Part shown: one piece after another, positions 33,539 through 43,405 of the stretch
Numbering within the stretch: the first letter of the stretch is position 1
Layout of the letters: every line of letters begins with the position of its first letter
Origin: Pedobacter sp. KBW06
GTDB lineage: Bacteria > Bacteroidota > Bacteroidia > Sphingobacteriales > Sphingobacteriaceae
Assembly (NCBI RefSeq): GCF_003852525.1
Contig: NZ_QAJL01000004.1
Location: forward strand, 872,459 to 936,458
Direction: 5' to 3'
Length of the DNA: 64,000 bases
Position numbers and translations under genes: made by a program
Notes under the pieces: generated by a model
What the model was told of the DNA's origin: nothing
The model's database searches: none
The model's input: the letters and a program-made list of their open reading frames with translations, nothing else

Positions 33539-36500
33539 ATGAAAAAACTTTTACAAAGTTTGTTCATTTTGATGTGCGTGGCAGGATCTGCTATGGCACA
33601 AAATCGGACAATTACTGGTACAGTTACTGACCAGGAAGATGGAAAGCCATTGCCTGGAGTAACTGTAAGAATCAAAGGTGCCAACGCTGGCACTCAAACA
33701 GGTGGGGACGGCCGTTATTCGATTAGCGTTCCTTCTTCGGGAAGTAGCCTTGAATTTAATTACCTGGGATATGTGTCTGTGACCAAGACATTAACCGGAT
33801 CAAATGTGCTCAATGTAGCGCTTGTCTCAGATTCGAAGAGTCTGTCTGAGATCGTGATTACGGCGATTGGCATTGCGAGAGACAAAGCGTCCCTTGGCTA
33901 TTCAGCAGATGTGGTAACGTCAAAAGACCTTACCAATGGTAAACAAACCAATTTAATTAACGGATTGACGGGAAAAGCACCAGGTTTGCAGATTGGAAGA
34001 TCAAGCGGTGGTGTAAATACGGCAACGAGAATCACAATGAGGGGACAACGCTCCCTGACAGGTGAAGCCCAGCCTATTTTTATCGTGGATGGTATTCCTG
34101 TAGACAATACCAGTACCCAGCCTTCTGCCACTTCTACCAATCAGGTCGATGTTGGTAACCGTATCGGAGATATTAACCCGGATGACGTTGAATCAGTGAC
34201 CGTGTTAAAGGGAGCCAATGCGGCGGCCTTATATGGTTCACTTGCTTCGAACGGAGCCATCATCATTACCACAAAAAATGGTAGCAACAGGACAAATAAG
34301 AAGTTTGAAGTTACGGTGAACTCTACCTATTCAATTGATAAGGTTCAAAAATTGCCTGAATTGCAAAATGAATACGGTTCTGGTTATGAATCGGGACCTG
34401 GTCTGCCTGAAACTTATGATCCTATTGAGAATACGAACTGGGGACCAAAACTTGATGGTTCGATTGTTCAGTCGGGACCAACACTGGCCAACGGTAACAA
34501 GTTGATGATTCCTTTTAGTGCTGTAAAAGACAATGTAAGGGACTTTTTCAATACCGGAACAAACTGGCAAAACTCTATTGCATTCCAGGGCGGAAATGAT
34601 AAAAGCTCATTCTATATGTCTTTTTCTGATAATGAAGTAAAGGGCATTATTCCCTCGGATAAATTCAGAAGGAATACGGTGAAACTATCCGGAACCTCGA
34701 AATTGTCCAACCTGTTTACGGTGAGCGGAAATTTAAGTTATAATAAAAATCTGACCAACACCTCTTTTGTGGGTGCTGGAAATAACGGGGTAATCAACGA
34801 TGTCATTAACGTGAGTCGTCAGATTGACCTTAAGAATTTTAAAGATTGGAGAAACTACGAGTTTGCTACAACTCAGGGATTCTTTAACGGATATCAGCCA
34901 AATCCTTACTATGCGATTGACAACAACAGATTCAACAGTAACCTGGATCGCGTGTTTGGAAATGTTCAAATTGGGTTTGACCCGTATAAATGGATGAATG
35001 TGACTTACCGTTTAGGTACAGATTTTACTTCCGACAGTAGAAAACAAACTTTTGAAAAAACAACTTTTGGTACAGGACAGCGCCCAACGGCAACTCCAGG
35101 TGCAATTACTGAAGATGCATTTACCAATAGAATTATAAACTCAGACCTGATCGTGAGTCTGAAGAGAGACATCACTAAAGACTTTAATGCGAGTTTAATT
35201 TTGCTGAACAATATTCGCCAGAATGACAGCAGAAACCTTACCGCTAAAGCATCAGCGATCTCCACTCCGGGATTTTTTAATTTATCAAACCGTGTTGGTG
35301 AGTTAAACAGTGATGGAACACAGCCTGAAACTTCCTTCAAAAAGAGAACAATCGGCTTTGCTGCGGATTTGACCTTGTCGTATAAAAATTACCTGTTTTT
35401 AAATGGATCGGTTAGAAATGATATTTCTTCTACGCTTCCGAAAAAGAACAGGTCTTATTTTTATCCTTCTGTGAATACCAGTATTGTGCTTACTGAAGCA
35501 ATCAATGCATTGAAAGAAAATGAAGTCCTTTCTTATGCAAAGATCAGGGCAGGTTTTGCTAAAGTAGGTAGTGATACCAATCCATACCGCTTAGTACCAA
35601 CCTTTGGTGCCGGAACAGGTTTTCCTTTTGGTTCACTGGCAGGTTTTACCCTGGCCAATAATACGCCAAACCCTGATTTAAAGCCGGAGTTTACGACTTC
35701 TTATGAAGCGGGAACGGAATTGTCGTTCTTAAAAGATAAACTGGGTCTTGATTTCACTTACTATTATACTTCAACAGATGGTCAGATTCTTAATCTAGGT
35801 GTACCAGCTTCTACAGGTTATACCACTGCAACTTTTAACGTTGGTAAAGTGACGAATAAAGGGGTGGAGATTTCATTGAGAGGAAGACCTTTCTCAGATC
35901 CAACCGGAGTAACCTGGAGCTTTAACCTGAATTATACCAACAACCAAAGTGAAGTGGTATCCTTATTAAAGGATTCTAAAGAACTGCCGATTGGTAGTGG
36001 TGATCCGGTAGGTACTGCTATTGTAGGGATGCCTGCAGTGGTTCTGAAAGGTACTGGTTATTTAAGAGATCCTCAGGGCAGACCTGTTGTTGATGCAACA
36101 ACCGGATTGCTGAGAAATGATCCAAACCTGCATACTTTTGGTCAGATTAGTCCTAAACACATCTTCGGTTTCAATAATACGGTTTCCTATAAAGGGTTCT
36201 CCTTGTCAGCAACGCTTGATTACAGGTCAGGAAACGTAATTTTCTCAGGAACGAAATCAACGTTAACTTTTACCGGTTCTACGAAACAAACTACAGAATA
36301 TGGCCGTCAGCCATTTATCTATCCAAACTCGGTAATCGAAACCTCTCCAGGTGTATTTGTTGAAAATACGACTGTTAAAACAAAAAGTGGCAGCTACGAT
36401 TTCTGGCATACCAATTATAACAGTTTTGCGGAGTCCAATATCCTTGATGCAGCATTCTTTAAATTAAGAGACATCTCTTTCTCTTATCAATTGCCTACCA

Positions 36501-36697
36501 AACTGCTGAACAAAACACCGTTTGGAAGAGCTAGTCTTGCGGTTTCAGGATCTAATATCTTATTATGGACGCCAAAAGAAAACAAATACGTTGATCCGGA
36601 AGCTAACATTTTTGGAACAAACAACTCGCAAGGTCGTGAGATTATGGGTATCCCATCGTCAAGAAGTTTTGGTCTTTCACTTAGTGCAACTTTTTAA
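33539..36697 (+). CDS. SusC/RagA TonB-linked outer-membrane transporter, pair 2
   Basis: The 1,052-residue transporter starts MKKLLQSLFILMCVAGSAMA, then has the regulatory beta-domain (RTITGTVTDQEDGKPLPGVT), a TonB-box region (SEIVITAIGIARDKASLGYS), a plug (LQIGRSSGGVNTATRITMRG, IFIVDGIPVD, VTVLKGANAAALYGSLASNG) and a barrel ending RSFGLSLSATF. It belongs to the same subfamily as pairs 1 and 4 (ALGI/AIGI-R...LGYS after the TonB box). No STN domain is present. Its susD partner is 23 bases downstream. Substrate unknown. Confidence 0.95.
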   Translation: MKKLLQSLFILMCVAGSAMAQNRTITGTVTDQEDGKPLPGVTVRIKGANAGTQTGGDGRYSISVPSSGSSLEFNYLGYVSVTKTLTGSNVLNVALVSDSKSLSEIVITAIGIARDKASLGYSADVVTSKDLTNGKQTNLINGLTGKAPGLQIGRSSGGVNTATRITMRGQRSLTGEAQPIFIVDGIPVDNTSTQPSATSTNQVDVGNRIGDINPDDVESVTVLKGANAAALYGSLASNGAIIITTKNGSNRTNKKFEVTVNSTYSIDKVQKLPELQNEYGSGYESGPGLPETYDPIENTNWGPKLDGSIVQSGPTLANGNKLMIPFSAVKDNVRDFFNTGTNWQNSIAFQGGNDKSSFYMSFSDNEVKGIIPSDKFRRNTVKLSGTSKLSNLFTVSGNLSYNKNLTNTSFVGAGNNGVINDVINVSRQIDLKNFKDWRNYEFATTQGFFNGYQPNPYYAIDNNRFNSNLDRVFGNVQIGFDPYKWMNVTYRLGTDFTSDSRKQTFEKTTFGTGQRPTATPGAITEDAFTNRIINSDLIVSLKRDITKDFNASLILLNNIRQNDSRNLTAKASAISTPGFFNLSNRVGELNSDGTQPETSFKKRTIGFAADLTLSYKNYLFLNGSVRNDISSTLPKKNRSYFYPSVNTSIVLTEAINALKENEVLSYAKIRAGFAKVGSDTNPYRLVPTFGAGTGFPFGSLAGFTLANNTPNPDLKPEFTTSYEAGTELSFLKDKLGLDFTYYYTSTDGQILNLGVPASTGYTTATFNVGKVTNKGVEISLRGRPFSDPTGVTWSFNLNYTNNQSEVVSLLKDSKELPIGSGDPVGTAIVGMPAVVLKGTGYLRDPQGRPVVDATTGLLRNDPNLHTFGQISPKHIFGFNNTVSYKGFSLSATLDYRSGNVIFSGTKSTLTFTGSTKQTTEYGRQPFIYPNSVIETSPGVFVENTTVKTKSGSYDFWHTNYNSFAESNILDAAFFKLRDISFSYQLPTKLLNKTPFGRASLAVSGSNILLWTPKENKYVDPEANIFGTNNSQGREIMGIPSSRSFGLSLSATF

Positions 36698-36720
36698 GCA
36701 CTAGAGCTAAATTTAACAAC

Positions 36721-38259
36721 ATGAAAATTAGAAATATAATAAAAGGATTAGCTTTAGTCACCCTTGTTTTTGGGGCTACAGGCTGCGAAAAGAATTTTTT
36801 GGATATCAATAAGAATCCAAATCTTCCCGAAACAACAACTCCTGAACTGGTTTTGCCGGTGGCATTGGCCAATACCGGAATCGTGGTCAATAACAACATG
36901 AATGTTTTAGGAAACCTTCTGACAGGTAACTGGGCACAAGCACCTGATTTTGCCTTTTATCAGCCACAGGAAACTTATGCATTTACACCGTCCAGCTATG
37001 ATGCGCTTTGGATCCTTATTTATGCAGGTGGACTAAACGACTATAAATATGTAGAGAAGGAAGCAGCAGCTGCAGGTAAAAAGAATGCTGTTGCGATTTC
37101 GAAAATCATGCAGGCTTATAATTATCAGATATTGGTAGATACCTGGGGTGATGTTCCTTTTTCTGAAGCCTTGACCGGTACTGCCATCCTGAACCCTAAA
37201 TATGATAAAGCAGAAGATGTTTATGATGGCATTCTTACGCTTATTGATGCAGGGATCGCCAGTATTGATGTTTCTGCAACATCGGATAAGCCAGGAACCA
37301 GTGATATTGTGTTCCCGGGTGGTACGATTACCGCGGAGATGGATAAATGGAAACGTTTTGCCAACACTTTAAAACTTCGTGTTTTACTGCGTCAGTCGCT
37401 GATTCCTTCCCGTCTTGCAAAAGTAACTGCAGGTTTTGCTTCATTGGCAGGCCAGTCCTTTCTTGCTGCGGGTGAAAATGCGGGAACTAATCCCGGATAT
37501 CTGAATCAAACAGGAAAGTTCAATCCAATATACGGACAATTGGGCTTTAACGTTTCGGGTGCTGAAAGTTCAAACTATCAGGGAACCAGGGCGAATGTTT
37601 ACGCGGTCAACTATTTGCTTGGCGCCGCTGATCCAAGACTTCCATTGATTTATAAACCAGCAGTAACACCTGCGGTTCCGGGAACTACTTTCGTAGGTGT
37701 ATATCCGGGAACTACGGCTACACCAACTACAAAAAAGGATAACTATTCGGCAATTGGTCCAGGAGTTATACCTCCGCTTGCAAGTAATGGTTTCTCTAAG
37801 CCTGCTTACCTGATTACTGCTGCTGAAAGTTTTTTCCTTCAGGCAGAAGCTTCTCTGGCCGGGTTCCTGAATCCGGGTCCGGCGAATGCAGCTATTGCTT
37901 ATAACAAAGGAATTGAAGAGTCCTTCAAACTTCTTGGTTCTACCGCAACAGCAGCAGCAACGTATTATACAACTTCTACCTCGCCATTGGTGAACTGGGC
38001 TGCCGCTACAACAGCGAACAGACAACTGGAAGCGATCATTACCCAGAAATGGGTTTCAAATAATGGCTTTAATGGTGGTGAGTGCTGGGCTGAATACCGT
38101 AGAACTGGTTTCCCTACTAATCTTCCGGTTGGATTACTGAATATCAGTGGTGGAAAACTGCCATTGCGTGTTCCGTATACTCAGGGTGAGATTGCTGCCA
38201 ATGCGGCTAATGTGCCTAACATTAACATTTTTACCTCTAAAATTTTCTGGCAAAAATAA
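36721..38259 (+). CDS. SusD-like surface lipoprotein, pair 2 (SusD-like_2 type)
   Basis: The 512-residue lipoprotein has a lipobox (VFGATGC, Cys near 22) followed by EKNFLDINKNPNLPETTTPE. It shows the SusD-like_2 landmarks ILVDTWGDVPFSEAL, NPKYDKAEDVYDGIL, KWKRFANTLKLRVLLRQ, LITAAESFFLQAEASLAG and TQKWVSNNGFNGGECWAEYR. It should form the binding lid of the preceding SusC. Its TPR-like fold and surface location are inferred from the family. The operon ends at a long terminator hairpin. Confidence 0.93.
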   Translation: MKIRNIIKGLALVTLVFGATGCEKNFLDINKNPNLPETTTPELVLPVALANTGIVVNNNMNVLGNLLTGNWAQAPDFAFYQPQETYAFTPSSYDALWILIYAGGLNDYKYVEKEAAAAGKKNAVAISKIMQAYNYQILVDTWGDVPFSEALTGTAILNPKYDKAEDVYDGILTLIDAGIASIDVSATSDKPGTSDIVFPGGTITAEMDKWKRFANTLKLRVLLRQSLIPSRLAKVTAGFASLAGQSFLAAGENAGTNPGYLNQTGKFNPIYGQLGFNVSGAESSNYQGTRANVYAVNYLLGAADPRLPLIYKPAVTPAVPGTTFVGVYPGTTATPTTKKDNYSAIGPGVIPPLASNGFSKPAYLITAAESFFLQAEASLAGFLNPGPANAAIAYNKGIEESFKLLGSTATAAATYYTTSTSPLVNWAAATTANRQLEAIITQKWVSNNGFNGGECWAEYRRTGFPTNLPVGLLNISGGKLPLRVPYTQGEIAANAANVPNINIFTSKIFWQK

Positions 38260-38284
38260 GTTAACCTTTCAGTTTTAAAATACT

Positions 38285-38322
38285 AAAGAGCCTGTGTCAA
38301 GAATTGACACAGGCTCTTTTTT
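38285..38322 (+). terminator. Intrinsic terminator of SusCD pair 2
   Basis: A perfect 16-bp stem (38285-38300 with 38304-38319, core GAGCCTGTGTCAA) with a 3-base loop; the T-run continues to 38322. Confidence 0.95.
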
Positions 38323-38454
38323 CGTTAAAGGCATTTTTGTAAGGTGCTGGGGCTGATTCTGTTTGTTTATATTTTTTACAATAAAAGGCTTGTAAAGCTC
38401 TGAGAATGGTGGTTTTATTACACTTTTTGATAAAAGCCACAAATCGTTAATTTT

Positions 38455-38507
38455 TTTGCTAAATAATGGAAATGTTACATATATTGGGTTAACTATTAAC
38501 TAACCTA
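38455..38507 (+). promoter_or_regulatory. Predicted promoter and conserved leader of susC pair 3
   Basis: TTTG (38455-38458), a 21-base spacer and TATATTGG (38480-38487), then TTAACTAACCTA (38496-38507). The leader from AACTATTAACTAACC onward is almost the same as in pair 2. The -7 box ends 34 bases before the ATG. Confidence 0.55.
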
Positions 38508-38521
38508 AATTTTACGTTTTT

Positions 38522-41500
38522 ATGAAAAAACTTGTACAGAGTTTGTTCATTCTGTTGTTTGTCGCGACCAGCGCGATAGCTCAGGAGAGAACAATTACCG
38601 GGACAGTTACCGACGACAGCGATGGCAAACCGCTTCCGGGAGTAACAATTCGATTAAAAGGGGCCAAGGGTGGTACCCAGTCAGGCTCGGACGGCCGATT
38701 TACTTTAAAAGCTCCCTCCGGAGCACATGCATTGGAGTTTTCTTATCTGGGTTATGTTTCCCAATCTAAGAACATTGGTACCTCAAATGTCGTAAATATT
38801 GCACTGGAATCAGATTCCAAGGCATTGACAGAAGTGGTGGTAACCGGTTATGGCACGACCAAGAAAAAGGACTTTACAGGTTCGGCCGCTACAATTAAAG
38901 GAGATGACCTGAAAGACAGGCCTGTTCAGAGTTTTGTACAGGGGATGACAGGACAAGCTGCCGGTGTGAGCATCATTCAGCCGAATGGTTTACTAAACAA
39001 TCCTCCAGTGATCCGGGTGAGGGGCGTGAGTTCAATTTCATTGAGCTCGTTTCCATTGGTGATTGTAGATGGAATTCCTTTCCCTACTACAGATGCATCT
39101 GCAAACTCCACCACCAATAATCCATTGGGTGATATTAACCCAAATGATATTGAATCTATCGATATCCTTAAAGATGCGGCCTCAACAGCCTTGTATGGTT
39201 CGAGAGCAGCAGCAGGGGTATTGGTGATTACGACAAAAAAGGGAAAAAAAGGAGATGCCCGTGTAGGCTATGATGGCTGGTTTGGAGTGAACAATGCTGT
39301 TCGCTTACCAGAGCTCCTGAATGCGCAGCAGTACATGGACGTTAAGAATGCAGCACTTAAAAATGCGGTTGCATTAAATCCAAACGTGGTTCCAGTCTCT
39401 CAAAGAGATGCAAATGGAAATGGCTTTCTTCCTTCGTATAACGCAGACGGATCCTTAGTAGATACAAGATGGTATGATGAGGTATATAGAACCGCATATT
39501 CTCAGAACCATAGTGTAACCGTTAGCGGGGGTACAGACAAAACAACGTATTACATGTCTGGCGGGCTTTCTGATCAGAATGGCTTTTTGAAGAAAAACAC
39601 CTTTAAAAGGTATTCAGGAAGGGTGAATTTAACGCATCAGGCTACGGACTGGTTGAAGTTGAATTTGAACATGAATTATAACAACAGCTTAAATGAGTCG
39701 CCTAACAGCGGATCTTCTCCGGGTGCTGCGTTTAACTCTTCCGGTTTAGGCCGTATTGTGGTTGCCATTGCACCGAATGTTGCGCCAAGAAATCCGGATG
39801 GATCTTATAACATGACCGTTAACTCGGTAGGAAATGGTGCCAATTTAGTTCCAAGCAACTGGGCACATCCAACTGTTTTAATCGAAAAGGATAAAAACAG
39901 CTCTGAAACAAACCGCTTCTTAGCGAACCTGGGTGCTGATTTTAAACTTGCTGAAGGCCTAAATTTCAGAACTAATTATTCCTGGGACAGAAGTAATGTG
40001 GAGAATATAAGGTTCCTGAATCCTTTTCAGGGAGACGGTGTTACACCGGGAGGTCGCGCGACCAATCAGAACACCAGAAGAAATAACTGGAACTGGATCA
40101 ATACCCTGCAATACAATAAATCTTTTGATGGCGTTCATAACCTGAACGTGACTGTAGGTTCCGACGTTCAAAAGACAAGAACTGAAAACTGGGGCTCTAC
40201 ACGTGATAAATTGGGCGACCCAACCTTTTTTGATCAGTTTCAGGGAACTTATGTAACCAATGTCCCTTCCGGAAATTCGATCGATCAGATTTCTTTTGAA
40301 GCCTATCTTGCGAGTGTAAGCTATAACTACAATGGAAAGTACTTTATCAGTGGTAACTTTAGAAGAGATGGAAATTCGGGACTGGCTGCAGGAAGGAAAT
40401 GGGGTAACTTTGGAGGTGGATCCGTTGGCTGGTCTATTTCGCAGGAGGATTTCTTTAAGAACTCAGGCCTGGCCAATACCGTAAACAACCTCCGTCTGCG
40501 TGCAAGCTTTGGTAAAGTTGGAAACGGAAATGTTGGGGCTTACAATGAATATACGACCTATAGTCCGGCAATATATGGGGGCACACCTTTCGCCTGGTAC
40601 TATAATAAAGCAGGAAATAAAGACCTGACCTGGGAAACCAGTACTCAGACCGACATTGGGATCAACCTCGGCTTATGGAACGACAGACTGACACTTGAAG
40701 CCGATTATTTCTATAAAAATATCAACAACCTGATCCTTGATGTTCCTCAGGCTCCGTCTAAAGGAATCCCTGAAGATTTGATTGCAGGAGGAAGTATTTT
40801 GGCGAACGTTGGTTCGATGTATAACAAGGGCTTTGAGCTTGGAATCGGGGGTCTTCCGGTTAAAACGGATAAATTCAGCTGGAAAGTAAACCTGAACGTT
40901 ACCTTCCTTAAAAATAAAGTTACCGAACTTGACCCTACAGTGAAACAATTGATCGGAACTACCGGTGGATTGGAGTCTGCAAGTATTACTAAAGTTGGGG
41001 AGCCAATTGGTAGTATTTATGCCGTAAGAACCAAAGGTGTAAACCCTGAAAACGGAAGAAGAATATTCATCAACGCCGCCGGTCGCGAGGTACAATACCT
41101 TCATCAGGGAGGTGTTAATGCCTGGACTTATCTTGACGGGACTGTAGCACCAAGTGCGGCAGGAGATGCACAGGTGATTGGCGGGACCTTACCAAAGTGG
41201 TACGGAGGGTTTAACAATACCTTTACTTACGGGAATTTTGACCTGAACCTGATGTTTACTTTCTCCGGAGGTAACTATATCTATAATGGATCACGTGCAG
41301 GACTATTGGATCAACGTTTCTGGAACAATTCCACCGAGATTCTGAAAGCATGGACCGCTCCGGGACAGAACACCAATATCCCGAGAACAGTGTATTCAGA
41401 TAACGTTTCCAACGGATCTTCTTTTGCAATCAGCGATAATGTGGAAAAGGGTGATTTCTTACGTTTGCAGACTGCAACAATAGGATACAGACTTCCAAAA

Positions 41501-41695
41501 ACATTGATAAGCCGTGCAGGGATCAATAGCCTTAGACTTTACGCTTCTGTAAATAATGCTTTTTTAATTACCAATTATTCGGGGGTAGATCCTGAGATCT
41601 CTACCAATGGTAATTCTACACTTTCAAGTGGTGTGGAGCGTAATACCATCCCTCAGGGAAGGGCATTTACTTTTGGTCTTAGTATTGGATTATAA
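38522..41695 (+). CDS. SusC/RagA TonB-linked outer-membrane transporter, pair 3
   Basis: The 1,057-residue transporter starts like the other three (MKKLVQSLFILLFVATSAIA, RTITGTVTDDSDGKPLPG), but its TonB-box region reads EVVVTGYGTTKKKDFTGSAA, a different SusC subfamily. Plug motifs are VSIIQPNGLLNNPPVIRVRG, LVIVDGIPFP and IDILKDAASTALYGSRAAAG. The barrel ends FTFGLSIGL. It is paired with a classic RagB-type SusD, 18 bases downstream, and not with the SusD-like_2 type of the other pairs. No STN domain is present. Substrate unknown. Confidence 0.95.
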   Translation: MKKLVQSLFILLFVATSAIAQERTITGTVTDDSDGKPLPGVTIRLKGAKGGTQSGSDGRFTLKAPSGAHALEFSYLGYVSQSKNIGTSNVVNIALESDSKALTEVVVTGYGTTKKKDFTGSAATIKGDDLKDRPVQSFVQGMTGQAAGVSIIQPNGLLNNPPVIRVRGVSSISLSSFPLVIVDGIPFPTTDASANSTTNNPLGDINPNDIESIDILKDAASTALYGSRAAAGVLVITTKKGKKGDARVGYDGWFGVNNAVRLPELLNAQQYMDVKNAALKNAVALNPNVVPVSQRDANGNGFLPSYNADGSLVDTRWYDEVYRTAYSQNHSVTVSGGTDKTTYYMSGGLSDQNGFLKKNTFKRYSGRVNLTHQATDWLKLNLNMNYNNSLNESPNSGSSPGAAFNSSGLGRIVVAIAPNVAPRNPDGSYNMTVNSVGNGANLVPSNWAHPTVLIEKDKNSSETNRFLANLGADFKLAEGLNFRTNYSWDRSNVENIRFLNPFQGDGVTPGGRATNQNTRRNNWNWINTLQYNKSFDGVHNLNVTVGSDVQKTRTENWGSTRDKLGDPTFFDQFQGTYVTNVPSGNSIDQISFEAYLASVSYNYNGKYFISGNFRRDGNSGLAAGRKWGNFGGGSVGWSISQEDFFKNSGLANTVNNLRLRASFGKVGNGNVGAYNEYTTYSPAIYGGTPFAWYYNKAGNKDLTWETSTQTDIGINLGLWNDRLTLEADYFYKNINNLILDVPQAPSKGIPEDLIAGGSILANVGSMYNKGFELGIGGLPVKTDKFSWKVNLNVTFLKNKVTELDPTVKQLIGTTGGLESASITKVGEPIGSIYAVRTKGVNPENGRRIFINAAGREVQYLHQGGVNAWTYLDGTVAPSAAGDAQVIGGTLPKWYGGFNNTFTYGNFDLNLMFTFSGGNYIYNGSRAGLLDQRFWNNSTEILKAWTAPGQNTNIPRTVYSDNVSNGSSFAISDNVEKGDFLRLQTATIGYRLPKTLISRAGINSLRLYASVNNAFLITNYSGVDPEISTNGNSTLSSGVERNTIPQGRAFTFGLSIGL

Positions 41696-41713
41696 TATTT
41701 AAAGAGAATATTC

Positions 41714-43210
41714 ATGAAAATTTTTCATATAAAAACATATAAATTGAAGATCGCCACAGTGGCTATTCTTGCAATTCCTTTAATTGGGAGTATTTCTTCC
41801 TGCAAAAAGGATTTTTTGACGGCAGAGCCTGAGCTGACTTTGCCTGAAGCGGAAGCTTTTGCTAATCCGACCAGGATTCTGGCGCAGGTAAACGGACTCT
41901 ATTTTTCGATCAAATCAGGTGCATTTTTAGGAGGACGATACCTCATTTATAATGACATCAGGGCCGAAGAATTCAGTAACCGGACCAGTAACGGGGTAAC
42001 AGGACTGACCGTTTATCAAGGTACAAATGTTGCTTCCGATACGTATATCGCAAGATTATGGTCGCAGGGGTACATTACCATTAACCGGGTAAACTTGTTT
42101 CTTAAAGGGATGACTGACCATCCGGGGGTATTGACTCAGGCTGTCAGTGATAACTATGTGGCAGAGGCGAAGTTTTTAAGAGCATTGTCTTACTTCTCTT
42201 TAATACAAATCTTTGCCAAGCCATATTTGCTGGACAATGGTGCGTCCAGAGGCATGCCTTTACGCTTGCTTCCGGAAACAAACCTGCAGAATAACCGTTT
42301 AAAAAGCAGTTCTGTGGCAGCCATCTATGCCCAGGTCTTAAAAGACCTGAATGAGGCGGAAACAGGCTTGCCGAATACGCAGGGAGATGCCCTTGGAAAT
42401 ACCACAAGAGCACATAAAAATACGGCTATTGCCTTGAAAACCAGGGTTTATTTAGCTATGGGTAAATATGATAAGGTTATTGAAGAAGGAAATAAACTGG
42501 TCTCACAAACGGCTCCTTTTATTACGGTTGATGCGGCAAGGGTAGGTCATGCTCTACAGGCAAATGTTGTAAACGTTTTTGCGGCACCTTACACCACTTC
42601 TGAATCTATCCTTTCCTTTCCTTTTGCAGAGACAAACGTTCCAAATACTCAAAATCAACTTGGGTATTATTTCAATGTAGGGAATGGTAACCTGGAGTAT
42701 TCTTTGAATATTACGGGAGCGGGAATTTATGCTGATCCTTCCTGGAGGGCCACTGATGCCAGAAAAACAGGGTTGACTGCCACTTCTTCTTTTGCAGGCA
42801 GAACTTATACTTATCCGACTAAATTTAAGGGGATCAATCCTTTCCTGGATTCGGCTCCGGTGATCAGGTATGCAGAGGTATTATTGAATCTTGCCGAAGC
42901 AGAAGCGCTGAATCCTGGTGGAAACCTGGTTCGTTCCAGAGCGTTATTGGATGCAGTTCGTAAACGTTCAGATCCAACTTACGATTTTGGTGTGCTGGCT
43001 ACTTCTGCAGATCTGCTGGCTGCAATCCTGAAAGAAAGAAGAATCGAGTTCCTGACGGAAGGTATGCGCTATAATGACCTGGCGAGAAGAGTAGCGCCCA
43101 TCCCATCATTTGGTGCTGGTTCGGTTTCTATTCCGGTAACAGATCCACGTTATACATTCCCGATTCCGCTTCAGGAAACAAATACAAATCCTGAAGTAAA
43201 TAACATGTAG
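41714..43210 (+). CDS. RagB/SusD family surface lipoprotein, pair 3
   Basis: The 498-residue lipoprotein has a lipobox (IGSISSC, Cys near 30) and then KKDFLTAEPELTLPEAEAFA. It has the N-terminal SusD-like domain (VAEAKFLRALSYFSLIQIF, MPLRLLPETN) and the C-terminal SusD/RagB domain (PVIRYAEVLLNLAEAEALNP, ILKERRIEFLTEGMRYNDLA, IPLQETNTNPEVNN). The ERR.EF..EG.R..DL motif marks the classic RagB/SusD family, unlike the partners of pairs 1, 2 and 4. It should be the lid of the preceding SusC. Confidence 0.94.
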   Translation: MKIFHIKTYKLKIATVAILAIPLIGSISSCKKDFLTAEPELTLPEAEAFANPTRILAQVNGLYFSIKSGAFLGGRYLIYNDIRAEEFSNRTSNGVTGLTVYQGTNVASDTYIARLWSQGYITINRVNLFLKGMTDHPGVLTQAVSDNYVAEAKFLRALSYFSLIQIFAKPYLLDNGASRGMPLRLLPETNLQNNRLKSSSVAAIYAQVLKDLNEAETGLPNTQGDALGNTTRAHKNTAIALKTRVYLAMGKYDKVIEEGNKLVSQTAPFITVDAARVGHALQANVVNVFAAPYTTSESILSFPFAETNVPNTQNQLGYYFNVGNGNLEYSLNITGAGIYADPSWRATDARKTGLTATSSFAGRTYTYPTKFKGINPFLDSAPVIRYAEVLLNLAEAEALNPGGNLVRSRALLDAVRKRSDPTYDFGVLATSADLLAAILKERRIEFLTEGMRYNDLARRVAPIPSFGAGSVSIPVTDPRYTFPIPLQETNTNPEVNNM

Positions 43211-43229
43211 GGATTAAATGATTTTTAAC

Positions 43230-43265
43230 AAAAAAGGCCGGTTTTTATAAAAACCGGCCTTTTTT
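43230..43265 (+). terminator. Intrinsic terminator of SusCD pair 3
   Basis: AAAAAAGGCCGGTTTTT pairs with its complement around a very small loop, followed by T residues. The stem is symmetric with A and T flanks and could also act on the minus strand, where the convergent LD-carboxypeptidase gene ends 140 bases further on. Confidence 0.9.
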
Positions 43266-43405
43266 GTTGCTTGCTTATCCAGCGTATATCCTTAAATATG
43301 CTTGTCGTAATTAACGGGTTTTCTCCCTTGCTAATCAGGCTTTATCTAAAAACTGATCTGTCTTTTTTTGCAAAAGCTTAGTTGCTGATGTTCTTTGCGG
43401 GTTTT

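Noticed and set aside
37570..38025. 151-codon minus-strand frame inside susD of pair 2
   Set aside because: It is a Ser/Cys/Arg-rich shadow of the susD codons and has no start context or homology.
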